Positions 1 through 7,129 of a DNA stretch of 11,119 nucleotides are shown here, in pieces. The stretch comes from Spirosoma sp. (GTDB lineage Bacteria > Bacteroidota > Bacteroidia > Cytophagales > Spirosomataceae): positions 1 to 11,119 of the forward strand of contig JANXVQ010000124.1 of assembly GCA_025351545.1 (NCBI GenBank). Direction: 5' to 3'. Numbering within the stretch: the stretch's first letter is position 1; each line of letters begins with the position of its first letter. The notes below the pieces were generated by a model. That model saw only the letters and a list, made by a program, of their open reading frames with translations. It searched no databases and was not told the origin of the DNA. Position numbers and translations under genes: made by a program.

Positions 1-506
1 CGACGACTCAGCAAATCTGTTTGGGCAGCTAAATGACCACTAATAACATCATCCTGAATCTGATTACGACATAAAAACAGTATCCAGTTTATAATCCGCA
101 GCGATGTCGGATAAGGCTCCAGACCATCTCGCAATGAGTCAGATTGAGTTATAAAATCATGGATCAAAATTAGTCCCACATCAGCAGCTACATAGGGCTG
201 GTTCAGGAAATCGAAGTAGTTGAGGTTGTAGGTCCAAAGTTTTCCGTGCTGAGACAATCCATCATTCCCAAAGTTCCAATTGATAGAACCGGGTTCTGGA
301 GAATAGGATTGATTCAAAAATGTAAACGTCCCGTCCTGCCACGACACGGGTTTATCGGCTTCGGATACTGTTAGGCAATAAGTTGTTGGTATTGTTCCGG
401 GAAAGCGAAGTTTGGGGCGACCCCGCAGGCGATTAATAACCTGAAAGAGTACCTGACGGACTGTCAAATGCGTCACCGTTCGCCAGAATAATCCAGGATT
501 ACTCAT
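1..506 (-). CDS. Heparinase II/III (alginate-lyase-like) family protein, N-terminal part, cut by window edge
   Basis: This reading frame is open from an ATG at 506 to the left edge, giving 168 residues with no stop, so the C-terminal lyase/beta-sandwich part lies outside the window. The N-terminus has a basic, amphipathic start (MSNPGLFWRTVTHLTVRQVL, followed by an arginine-rich stretch). It then shows the motifs WTYNLNYFDFL (about 91-101) and EPYPTSLRIINWI (about 130-142), which I recognise as hallmarks of the N-terminal toroid domain of heparinase II/III-type proteins in polysaccharide loci. I see no classical signal peptide. Known family members cleave uronate-containing polysaccharides by beta-elimination; in biosynthesis loci their exact role is less clear and could be trimming, tailoring or turnover of the polymer. 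The ATG overlaps the stop of the preceding oxidoreductase by four bases (ATGA, 503-506), which fixes the start and suggests coupled translation. Catalytic residues cannot be checked because they lie beyond the edge. Confidence 0.85.
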   Translation of the reverse strand, partial: MSNPGLFWRTVTHLTVRQVLFQVINRLRGRPKLRFPGTIPTTYCLTVSEADKPVSWQDGTFTFLNQSYSPEPGSINWNFGNDGLSQHGKLWTYNLNYFDFLNQPYVAADVGLILIHDFITQSDSLRDGLEPYPTSLRIINWILFLCRNQIQDDVISGHLAAQTDLLSR

Positions 507-2707
507 GCCTCTTTTGCTAAAAGCGGCTGTACCAGATTCATTCCAATACTCGCCACATCGACGGGTCTATTCTCACGAAGGCTTTGCAAAGCTGCCAGCA
601 TGGTTTGGGTCGTGTTGATAATTTCAGCAAACGGAATCAATAACGGCTCCGATTCAATCTGTCCATTGGTGTTGTTTTGACCCGCACGAATCGCTCTAAT
701 TAAGCGCTTCATCTGCTCATCATGACCTTTATTTTGCCGACCAGATAAACTAGAAAATCCTCGAAAACCATAGCCGGTTAGTGTACGAAAGTTGTCCAGT
801 ACCAGCGTCCGTTCCTGCGAATACACTTCCACTCGCTCTTTGGCGTAGGCTTTGCTGCCATTGCTAAAGTAATTAATTACGCCCGTTGAGCCGTTTTCAT
901 AGCGTAAAAGCAAGGTTGCCGAATCACTCGTTTCCGTTGGTTGCCGCCCCATCACATTCATGTAAACGCTTACAACTGGACTACCCGTCAGAAAGGTAAT
1001 CAGATCGACGAAATGACAGGCTTCGCCCAAAATCCGCCCGCCACCAATGGCTCGGTCATGCACCCACGACGTAGCTGGAATAAATCCCGCATTCACCATC
1101 GCCACAATATTCATAGGTAATTTGTCGGCACTTTCTCCCCCCAGCAAGGCTTTCATCTTTTGCGCGAAAGGTGAAAAACGCCTGTTGAAACCAACCAGTA
1201 CAATCCGGTCAGATAGTTGCTGGCTTTCGATAAGTTCAGGTAGTTCATGGGCATAAATAGCCAGTGGTTTCTCAACAAATACGTGTTTGCCCGCCTGTAA
1301 TGCTTCAATCGTCAGACGCGCATGGCTGTTATGCCGCGTTGTAATCACACATAAATCAATTGATGGGTCGGTCAGAATTTGCCGGTAATCAGTTGTGCTT
1401 TGCGAAACACCGAATTTTTTAGCCAGTAGTGTTGCGTTCAAACCGCCTGCACTGGCAATGGTTTTTAGATTCGCTCCAGCCATTTTCAACGCCGGTAGCA
1501 GTATGGCTCCCGTGAAATTTCCCGCTCCAATAATTCCGACTGTGCCGGAACTCTGCATATAGGTTTGCGCCCGTAACTCAATTACCGGACTCAGGTTTAT
1601 CTGTTCGGGATACCTAAGCAATGACGCAATCCGATCCGGCGATTTTATGTCGCCGTAGATTTTAATATAGTCTGCCAGAGGCACGCTATCAGTAATAAAC
1701 GACTTCACAAGTAGCTGACCGGTAGACAGAAAATTCAGTACCGACTGGAAATTTCGGTTGGCTGTCCAGCGCACGTGCGGTAGTGGATAGTCATGTCCTT
1801 TCTGTTCATAATCATCGTCGTAACGACCGGGGCCGTACGAGCACGAAACCTGAAATGTCAGTTCTTTTTCATAAAAATCGGCCCGGTTTACAGTCAGGTC
1901 AACTACGCCAACGAGTATGACTTTTCCCCGTTTTCGACTCATACGGGCCGCCTGCGACAGAAGTTCATCCGCTTGCGCCGACGCCGTAATAATCACACCA
2001 TCAGCGCCTACACCATTGGTCATCGACAGCACAGCGTTGACCGGATTAATAGCAGATGTTGGGTTGAAAGCCGTTATCCCCCGTTGCGTTGCCAATTGGC
2101 ATTTGGCTTCATTTGTCTCTACGCCAATCACGAAGCAACCGTTAATTCGGAGCAGTTCGGCCGTTAACAGACCGATCAACCCCAACCCGATGACCACCAC
2201 AGTTTCGCCAAGCGTTGGATTTAAAAGCCGAATACTTTGCAAGCCAATCGCCCCAACAACAGTAAAAGCAGCGTCATCATCGCTCACGGCAGCCGGAACT
2301 AAAGTAACCAGATTGCGCGGCACACAAACCACTTCGGCATGGTGACCATTGGAGGCTACCCGGTCGCCGATGCGCAGATCATTGACACCTTCGCCCACGG
2401 CCAGCACCGTTCCGACATTACAATAACTGAGCGGCAACGGATGATTGAGTTTACGGAATACCGCTTCCATCGTTGGTAGTAAACCGTCGGCCTGAATTTT
2501 TTCCAGTACCTGCTTCACTTTATCAGGTTGCTGGCGGGCTTTTGTAATCAGGCTGGCCCGTCCAAACTCAACCAGCATCCGCTCTGTACCGAGCGACACC
2601 AGCGAACGGCGCGTCTGGATCAGCACCTGCCCCCGGCTCACCTGGGGAGCGGGGACGTCTTCGAGCAGCGTTTCGCCCGTTTTGAGATGTTGGATAAGCT
2701 GTTTCAT
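503..2707 (-). CDS. Bi-domain oxidoreductase: MDR (alcohol-dehydrogenase-like) domain fused to Gfo/Idh/MocA domain
   Basis: A 734-residue two-enzyme fusion. Residues about 1-370 are a medium-chain dehydrogenase: a GroES-like part with GTE (40-42) and GHHAE (121-125), then a Rossmann nucleotide site GLGLIGL (174-180). The four-cysteine structural-zinc lobe of classical zinc alcohol dehydrogenases is not seen, and the usual catalytic-zinc cysteine region reads SLVSLGTE, so it may be a zinc-independent type. Residues about 388-734 are a Gfo/Idh/MocA oxidoreductase with GAGNFTG (394-400), EKP (479-481, the family's conserved lysine) and GGRILGEACHFVD (556-568). Both halves should bind NAD(P). The fusion probably oxidises, reduces or epimerises a sugar nucleotide or a glycan-linked sugar in the cytoplasm; its substrate is unknown. 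The frame is open upstream to 2764, but ATG 2707 is preferred because it gives a 4-base ATGA overlap with the epimerase stop and begins the conserved domain at once (MKQLIQHLKTGETLLEDVP). The heparinase gene follows with another ATGA overlap. Confidence 0.93.
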   Translation of the reverse strand: MKQLIQHLKTGETLLEDVPAPQVSRGQVLIQTRRSLVSLGTERMLVEFGRASLITKARQQPDKVKQVLEKIQADGLLPTMEAVFRKLNHPLPLSYCNVGTVLAVGEGVNDLRIGDRVASNGHHAEVVCVPRNLVTLVPAAVSDDDAAFTVVGAIGLQSIRLLNPTLGETVVVIGLGLIGLLTAELLRINGCFVIGVETNEAKCQLATQRGITAFNPTSAINPVNAVLSMTNGVGADGVIITASAQADELLSQAARMSRKRGKVILVGVVDLTVNRADFYEKELTFQVSCSYGPGRYDDDYEQKGHDYPLPHVRWTANRNFQSVLNFLSTGQLLVKSFITDSVPLADYIKIYGDIKSPDRIASLLRYPEQINLSPVIELRAQTYMQSSGTVGIIGAGNFTGAILLPALKMAGANLKTIASAGGLNATLLAKKFGVSQSTTDYRQILTDPSIDLCVITTRHNSHARLTIEALQAGKHVFVEKPLAIYAHELPELIESQQLSDRIVLVGFNRRFSPFAQKMKALLGGESADKLPMNIVAMVNAGFIPATSWVHDRAIGGGRILGEACHFVDLITFLTGSPVVSVYMNVMGRQPTETSDSATLLLRYENGSTGVINYFSNGSKAYAKERVEVYSQERTLVLDNFRTLTGYGFRGFSSLSGRQNKGHDEQMKRLIRAIRAGQNNTNGQIESEPLLIPFAEIINTTQTMLAALQSLRENRPVDVASIGMNLVQPLLAKEA

Positions 2708-3249
2708 AGGTGATCGTAGCTCAGCATTATTTTTGCAATTCGACCCGCCGTTTGCCCATCCCACAAGGGCGGCACGCGCCCGGTTTTAGGTCGCCCATTC
2801 AGTATTTCCAGCACTTTTTGCCGAACGGTTTCAGGATCTATGTCAGCCAGTAGTTGGTTTGTGCCCAATTCAACAGTTACAGGTCGCTCAGTCGAGTTGC
2901 GTAGGGTTAGACAAGGCACGTTCAAATACGTTGTTTCTTCCTGAATACCGCCCGAATCGGTGATGACGATGGCCGCGTGTTCCATCAAATTCAGAAATTC
3001 GAGATAGCCCTGCGGTTCCAATAACCGGACGTTTTCTATGGCTGCTAGTCGAGACATAAGACCAAACTTCTCTACATTAGTCCGGGTTCGGGGGTGAATT
3101 GGGAACAGCACAGTTTTATGGCGGACGGTATTTTTCACAATTTCCAGGAGCCTCTCCAAGCCACTTTTTGTATCTACAGTAGCGGGGCGATGCATGGTCA
3201 TCAGCACATAATTTTGAGGGCTGACACCAAGCAAACTGATGGTATTCAA
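2704..3249 (-). CDS. wecB: UDP-GlcNAc 2-epimerase (WecB-type), C-terminal half of a split gene
   Basis: This is the second Rossmann domain of a non-hydrolysing UDP-GlcNAc 2-epimerase (GT-B fold), about 181 residues if translation starts at the TTG at 3249. It carries family landmarks: MTMHRP (17-22; its histidine corresponds to the conserved active-site histidine of E. coli WecB), FPIHPRTR, LLEPQGYLEFL, TDSGGIQEE and the STERPVTVELGTN segment that contacts the UDP part. The C-terminus is complete, ending in TGA at 2704-2706, which overlaps the ATG of the following bi-domain gene. It lies in a different frame from the N-terminal half. Its frame stays open upstream only to 3279, reading RQKATEL just before the TTG, which looks like the missing interdomain linker. 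There is no full-length start, so either it is made by reinitiation at the TTGA overlap or the gene is frameshifted. No other lesion is present. Confidence 0.85.
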   Translation of the reverse strand: MNTISLLGVSPQNYVLMTMHRPATVDTKSGLERLLEIVKNTVRHKTVLFPIHPRTRTNVEKFGLMSRLAAIENVRLLEPQGYLEFLNLMEHAAIVITDSGGIQEETTYLNVPCLTLRNSTERPVTVELGTNQLLADIDPETVRQKVLEILNGRPKTGRVPPLWDGQTAGRIAKIMLSYDHL

Positions 3250-3279
3250 CTCAGTAGCTTTCTGACGAGCATCAGTGAG
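3246..3279 (-). other. wecB: Frame disruption within the WecB-type epimerase (interdomain linker)
   Basis: The N-terminal frame stays open down to its TGA at 3246-3248. The C-terminal frame becomes open at 3279, just after its own TGA at 3280-3282. The change of frame must therefore lie in this roughly 30-base overlap. Joining the frames needs one extra base, or the loss of two, on the coding strand; the repaired product would be about 366 residues, the family's normal length. The lesion falls in the hinge between the two Rossmann domains. The N-half stop and a TTG in the C-half frame overlap as TTGA (3246-3249). No canonical slippery heptamer followed by a strong stem is evident; the A-rich stretch CAGAAAG is only a weak candidate. 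A sequencing indel, a real null mutation and a functional split are all possible. Confidence 0.8.
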
Positions 3280-3800
3280 TCAATCATAACGTTACCGACA
3301 AAGTGCACTTTCTCGTCTGTAACGCCTTCACGCCGAAGGTTATCCAGTCCGGTTTGCTCTGTTACGAACAATAAATCAGTGACTGAATCGGTCAGGATTC
3401 GATTGATTTCTTCGGGCATCCCACGATCACCCGACCGCAGGCCCGCTTCGACATGAGCCACCCGAACGCCCACTTGAGAAGCCACCAACGCACAGGCAAG
3501 CGTACTCGTCACATCACCGACAACCAACACACAATCGGGCTGTTCGGCACGAAGTACATCCTCAAACTTGAGCATGATCCCGGCCATCTGTTGGGTGGGC
3601 GTACCGGGGTTTACGTTCAGGCAATAATCGGGATGGGGTAGATTGAGTTGCTGGGCAAAAATGCCGCTTAGTTGACTATCATAGTGCTGACCCGTATGTA
3701 CAATTTTCGATTCGATATTCGGGTGAGCCAAAAATGCCCGATGCAATGGGGCAACCTTCATAAAATTCGGCCGTGCTCCAACAATGCTAAGTATTTTCAT
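3246..3800 (-). CDS. wecB: UDP-GlcNAc 2-epimerase (WecB-type), N-terminal half of a split gene
   Basis: This is the first Rossmann domain of a WecB-type epimerase, which interconverts UDP-GlcNAc and UDP-ManNAc (or the matching uronic acids, as in WbpI). The 184 residues begin canonically (MKILSIVGARPNFMKVAPL) and contain HTGQHYD (35-41), VVGDVTST (93-100), HVEAGLRSGDR (116-126) and PEEINR (129-134). By alignment from memory, D96, E118 and E130 match the catalytic acids D95, E117 and E131 of E. coli WecB. The frame ends after GNVMIDSLMLVRKLLS at a TGA (3246-3248), where homologues continue through a linker into a second domain; the family is normally about 360-380 residues. The second domain follows immediately in another frame. 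The start ATG at 3800 lies 30 bases after the stop of the Gfo/Idh/MocA gene, the widest gap in the window, with no obvious hairpin or Shine-Dalgarno sequence. Alone, this half would lack the UDP-binding domain. Confidence 0.88.
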   Translation of the reverse strand: MKILSIVGARPNFMKVAPLHRAFLAHPNIESKIVHTGQHYDSQLSGIFAQQLNLPHPDYCLNVNPGTPTQQMAGIMLKFEDVLRAEQPDCVLVVGDVTSTLACALVASQVGVRVAHVEAGLRSGDRGMPEEINRILTDSVTDLLFVTEQTGLDNLRREGVTDEKVHFVGNVMIDSLMLVRKLLS

Positions 3801-3830
3801 CTGTGAAGATTGACCGAAAATGAACTCTAT

Positions 3831-4970
3831 TTATGAGTCACTAAAACCAGTCACACTAATTACGGTGGCTGAATCCAGTGCTTCTTTGGTTTTAAGTATA
3901 AGATAACCTGACTCCCAAATTGTTGCCAGATTATCCTGATTTGACTCCTTATCCCTCATTAAGTAACTTTTTATAATGGAATCTTTATGTCCATGATCTC
4001 TAAACCACAGTCGCTTACGACTAATAGTTGAATTTACATCGACCCGAAGGGTCTCGAAATCGGTCAGGCTGGCTAATAGATTGCCCTTATGGGCGTTCAT
4101 CGTCTCCCGAACACCTTCAAACGTGTGCCCTTTTGCCGAAAAGGTAATTGTTCCGATAGAGCCATCGCCAAAGACATAGGAAACGCTGATGTCGCAGTCA
4201 GATTGGTGGAACCGCGTGGGAATAATTTGAATTGGGAAACGATTTTTGACTGGAATTAGCCGCAATGTAAAATCGATCCAGTGGCAGAGATTGCCCAGAA
4301 TACGGCCCCCTTCTTCCTCAGCAAAATACCAATGATCGGCTTCGATGGCATGACCCGCCACAAACCAATTAATCATTGCCGGACCAGCCTGAGCATCTAA
4401 TTGCCGTTTGAGCCGTATACCAAGCGGGCTTTCGGGCCGATTAAATCCCAATCTGACACGTCCGCTGTGTTCACGAATTGCGGCACACAATCGAATCAAT
4501 TGATCTTCATTAACTATGTGCGGTTTCTCAATGTGAACCGCTTTGCCCAGACGGATAGCGGCAATGGCGTATTCGGCATGTGATGCATGATTCGAGACAA
4601 TATAAATCAAGTCAATGTGGGGGTCGTTTATAAGTTCATCGGCACTGGTCGTATAATAATCGGCCCGGTAACGCTGAGCCAGCGAGATGGCTTTATTCAA
4701 ATCGGTATCCATAACGCCCCGGATAACAGCGCCAAAATTTTTGTGGACGTAATAAGCCACGTTCGCGTAGGCAAATTTCCCGCAGCCCAGTATCCCAACA
4801 TGCTTTCCGGTGGAGGCTACTGGCACCGGTTGCGACCGTCTACCGGGAAACTCCTTTTTCATATGGTAGTGGGCCTGCACTTTAGTCAGCGTTCTGATCA
4901 AACCAAACAGCCGTACGTAGCGAACTACCTTCTGAATTTTAACGCGTATTTTTTGCTGGGTATAATCCAT
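3831..4970 (-). CDS. Gfo/Idh/MocA family oxidoreductase with basic N-terminal leader
   Basis: A predicted NAD(P)-dependent sugar or sugar-nucleotide oxidoreductase of 379 residues. An N-terminal leader (about 1-50) is rich in lysine and arginine (KVVRYVRLFGLIRTLTKV), a type of extension I associate with Gfo/Idh/MocA proteins of exopolysaccharide loci. The Rossmann site GILGCGKFAYAN (59-70) follows, then EKPH (148-151, with the conserved lysine) and GGRILGNLCHWID (221-233), whose histidine is in the expected active-site position. Three starts are possible. ATG 5045 would overlap the preceding glycosyltransferase by 107 bases and adds no conserved sequence. ATG 4862 would remove the leader. ATG 4970, with a 32-base overlap, keeps the leader and is preferred, though with moderate certainty. 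It sits between the GT4 gene and the epimerase. The closest functional analogy is WbpB/WlbA, a UDP-GlcNAcA 3-dehydrogenase, but the active-site motif resembles that of the neighbouring bi-domain protein more, so the substrate is not assigned. Confidence 0.88.
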   Translation of the reverse strand: MDYTQQKIRVKIQKVVRYVRLFGLIRTLTKVQAHYHMKKEFPGRRSQPVPVASTGKHVGILGCGKFAYANVAYYVHKNFGAVIRGVMDTDLNKAISLAQRYRADYYTTSADELINDPHIDLIYIVSNHASHAEYAIAAIRLGKAVHIEKPHIVNEDQLIRLCAAIREHSGRVRLGFNRPESPLGIRLKRQLDAQAGPAMINWFVAGHAIEADHWYFAEEEGGRILGNLCHWIDFTLRLIPVKNRFPIQIIPTRFHQSDCDISVSYVFGDGSIGTITFSAKGHTFEGVRETMNAHKGNLLASLTDFETLRVDVNSTISRKRLWFRDHGHKDSIIKSYLMRDKESNQDNLATIWESGYLILKTKEALDSATVISVTGFSDS

Positions 4971-6102
4971 GAGGTACGGGTGTTTTTCGCGTTCTAATTT
5001 CTTCGTAGAAATTTGACCAAAGAGCCGAGTTTGCAGAAATATCATAGTCTCGGCGAGCCAGACTCAATGCACGCGCTCGACATAGTTCATATTCGTCTGG
5101 TGCCATACTCAAAAATTGCTCAATAGCTTGACGAAGCGAATCTGTGTCATTCGGCACCCAGCACCCAACCCGTTCTTCATCAAGCACTTGCCAGGGTGTA
5201 TTGGTTGATGCTACAACGGGCGTTCCCTGCGCCAGCGACTCGATTACGACGTTGCCAAAACTCTCGGAATGCGATGGCAGAATCAGCAAATAAGCATCGG
5301 CATATACTTGCTCTTTATGTTCACCCTGCACCGCACCGACAAACGACACCTTTTCCGAAAGTTGCAGCGTCAGCACCAATTCCTTTAGTTGGTGCGTATA
5401 AATTTTATCAAAATCCGGTCCCGCGATTGTTAACAAGTAGTTACTATCCCGAAATAATTTTGACGCGCTGAGGGCTTCCAGTAAGCGATCAATGGCTTTA
5501 ATGGGATGCAATCGCCCCATAAATAGCAAATAGGGACGCGCCACCCGAACCGTCGAAGCGGGTAATTCCATCATCGTTCTAATTTCCCTGATCCGTATAG
5601 CCGATCCAAAATGCTCCTGAATCTGCGTTACTTCCTCCGCACAGGTTGCATGAAACGAAACATCGGCGCTAACCCATCGGAATATAGCTAGCAAGAACTG
5701 CTTCAGGCGCGGCCGAAATTGTAATGCCGCCGGGCTTAGTTCGCCGTGGGGAGACCATACAACGGGTTTACCTATCAGACAACAAAGGGCTAGCCAGACA
5801 AATGAAGCGGGATAAAACAGGCTGTTTATATGGACAATATCAGCGTTGCGGATAGCTTGCCAGCCATACCAGATATGCTTTACAGGTAAATAAAAATGAG
5901 GGTTTCTGGTATAAATTACCCGTCCGCAGTCTAGCGTTAGCCAGCAGTTGAGCGGCACAGATGCCGGTAAATCCCGTGAAGTTGCCACCACCGTAACGTC
6001 ATAACCCACCTTCGTCAGGGCTTTCGCCTGCCAGTAAATCGTGTTACTTGGGCCGCCCGTCTGCGCCGGATAAAACCAGTCGGCCGACATAACTATCTTC
6101 AT
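4939..6102 (-). CDS. Glycosyltransferase family 4 (GT-B fold)
   Basis: A 387-residue cytoplasmic retaining-type glycosyltransferase, expected to add one sugar from a nucleotide donor to the lipid-linked repeat unit. The N-terminal acceptor domain starts MKIVMSADWFYPAQTGGPSN, with the GGPS loop at 16-19, and includes HINSLFYP (91-98) and SPHGEL (117-122). The C-terminal donor domain has FMGRLHPIKAID (194-205), TIAGPD (225-230) and the family signature SHSESFGNVVIESLAQGTPVVAS (277-299), with the E-x7-E pattern slightly varied as E280 to E288. The usual IPNG turn between the domains is replaced by IRTMMELP, a small oddity. The start ATG at 6102 overlaps the stop of the preceding glycosyltransferase by four bases (ATGA). 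The 3' end runs 32 bases into the next gene in another frame. Donor and acceptor cannot be told from sequence. Confidence 0.92.
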   Translation of the reverse strand: MKIVMSADWFYPAQTGGPSNTIYWQAKALTKVGYDVTVVATSRDLPASVPLNCWLTLDCGRVIYTRNPHFYLPVKHIWYGWQAIRNADIVHINSLFYPASFVWLALCCLIGKPVVWSPHGELSPAALQFRPRLKQFLLAIFRWVSADVSFHATCAEEVTQIQEHFGSAIRIREIRTMMELPASTVRVARPYLLFMGRLHPIKAIDRLLEALSASKLFRDSNYLLTIAGPDFDKIYTHQLKELVLTLQLSEKVSFVGAVQGEHKEQVYADAYLLILPSHSESFGNVVIESLAQGTPVVASTNTPWQVLDEERVGCWVPNDTDSLRQAIEQFLSMAPDEYELCRARALSLARRDYDISANSALWSNFYEEIRTRKTPVPHGLYPAKNTR

Positions 6103-7118
6103 AAGACAGACTGAGTTGACGGGTGTACTGGTTCAAGTTGATCATACAGCGCTTTGTACCGATCGGCGGCTATAGCGGTGGTATATTGTTGCGTATTTCT
6201 CAGACCGTTGTCAATCAGGCGTTTCCGGCACACATCATCCTGAATTAACTGTAAAACACCTCGCCGAATCGCGTCAACATCAGTCGGATCAACCAGATAC
6301 GCGGCTCCAGCGGCCACCTCACGCATGGGCGAAACATCGGACGTGATGACTACTCGTCCTACGGCATTGGCTTCCAGAATGGGCATCCCGAATCCTTCGT
6401 ACATCGAAACGAAAGTGACAATATCGCAGGCTACATATAGGTGGACTATTTCGGCCCGACTCAGCTTTTCGTAATGCTGATATTTAATCTGATATTGTTG
6501 CAGATCGGCTAACGTTTCGGTTGTTAAGAGCCCAACAATAACAAGCGTACAGGGAACACCTTCGATAGCCGCAATTAGACGAGACAGGTTTTTGTGGGGG
6601 GCCGTACCCAATTGCAGCAAAGTTGGACAGTGTCGACCGAAGGACTTAGAGCTAAACCTAAAAACCGGATCATAACCATTCGGAATCACCTGCACCTTTT
6701 GGGCTATACGGCCAACATAGCGCAGTAATTCCTGCCGTGTTTTCTCCGAAACAGCGGTCACGACACCCGCCCGACGAATTGGCAAATAATACCAAAGCAA
6801 CCAGAATAGGGCGTATCGGAACGGCCGGTAGCGATTCTTCTCCAACAGGAAACAATCATGAATCGTCAGTATCGTGCGTGATGCGGGTAAGGCCAAAACC
6901 ACGTAATGAACATCGCCGGTAATGTGAAAAATATCGGCATTTTGCTGTCTCGAAAACCATATATTTTGCCAGACACGACGTAATCCCTGACTGATGTGCG
7001 GCAAGTAAACAGCTTTTGTTGTTACTCCACGCTGCCCGATTTCACGTCGGATAGCACCGAATAATTCTTCGATACTATGTCCGGTGCCAGAACGGCGAAA
7101 TAGGTATGAAACGGTCAT
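6099..7118 (-). CDS. Glycosyltransferase family 4 (GT-B fold)
   Basis: A 339-residue glycosyltransferase of the GT4/group 1 type, predicted to act on the lipid-linked oligosaccharide at the inner face of the membrane. Landmarks are an N-terminal loop RRSGTGHSIEELF (8-20), TIHDCF (85-90), TAVSEKTRQEL (121-131), IPNGYDP (145-151), LGTAPHKN (170-177, the start of the donor domain) and the donor signature SMYEGFGMPILEA (238-250). The E-x7-E pair is E241 and E249. It is near the lower end of the usual GT4 length but looks complete. It starts 11 bases after the stop of the polymerase gene, and its TGA overlaps the ATG of the next GT4 gene. It differs clearly from that neighbour, so the two probably add different sugars. 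The exact linkage is unknown. Confidence 0.92.
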   Translation of the reverse strand: MTVSYLFRRSGTGHSIEELFGAIRREIGQRGVTTKAVYLPHISQGLRRVWQNIWFSRQQNADIFHITGDVHYVVLALPASRTILTIHDCFLLEKNRYRPFRYALFWLLWYYLPIRRAGVVTAVSEKTRQELLRYVGRIAQKVQVIPNGYDPVFRFSSKSFGRHCPTLLQLGTAPHKNLSRLIAAIEGVPCTLVIVGLLTTETLADLQQYQIKYQHYEKLSRAEIVHLYVACDIVTFVSMYEGFGMPILEANAVGRVVITSDVSPMREVAAGAAYLVDPTDVDAIRRGVLQLIQDDVCRKRLIDNGLRNTQQYTTAIAADRYKALYDQLEPVHPSTQSVL

Positions 7119-7129
7119 TCGTGGGTGGG

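Noticed and set aside
1793..2345. Plus-strand open frames opposite the bi-domain gene
   Set aside because: They lie antisense to a well-conserved coding region, have low-complexity, arginine-rich translations with no recognisable motif, and are best explained as shadows of the minus-strand frame.
2708..2764. Upstream extension of the bi-domain gene to 2764
   Set aside because: The extra 19 residues overlap the conserved C-terminus of the epimerase and resemble nothing in the family, while ATG 2707 gives an exact ATGA overlap.
3246..3285. Programmed -1 ribosomal frameshifting in the epimerase gene
   Set aside because: The direction of the shift would fit, but I see no canonical slippery heptamer and no clear downstream stem; AGAAAG is too weak to claim.
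3801..3830. Promoter or terminator in the widest gap of the window
   Set aside because: The 30 bases hold no clear inverted repeat with a T-run and no match to the Bacteroidota -7/-33 promoter pattern.
4971..5045. ATG start at 5045 for the Gfo/Idh/MocA gene
   Set aside because: It would overlap the GT4 gene by 107 bases and adds residues without family resemblance.
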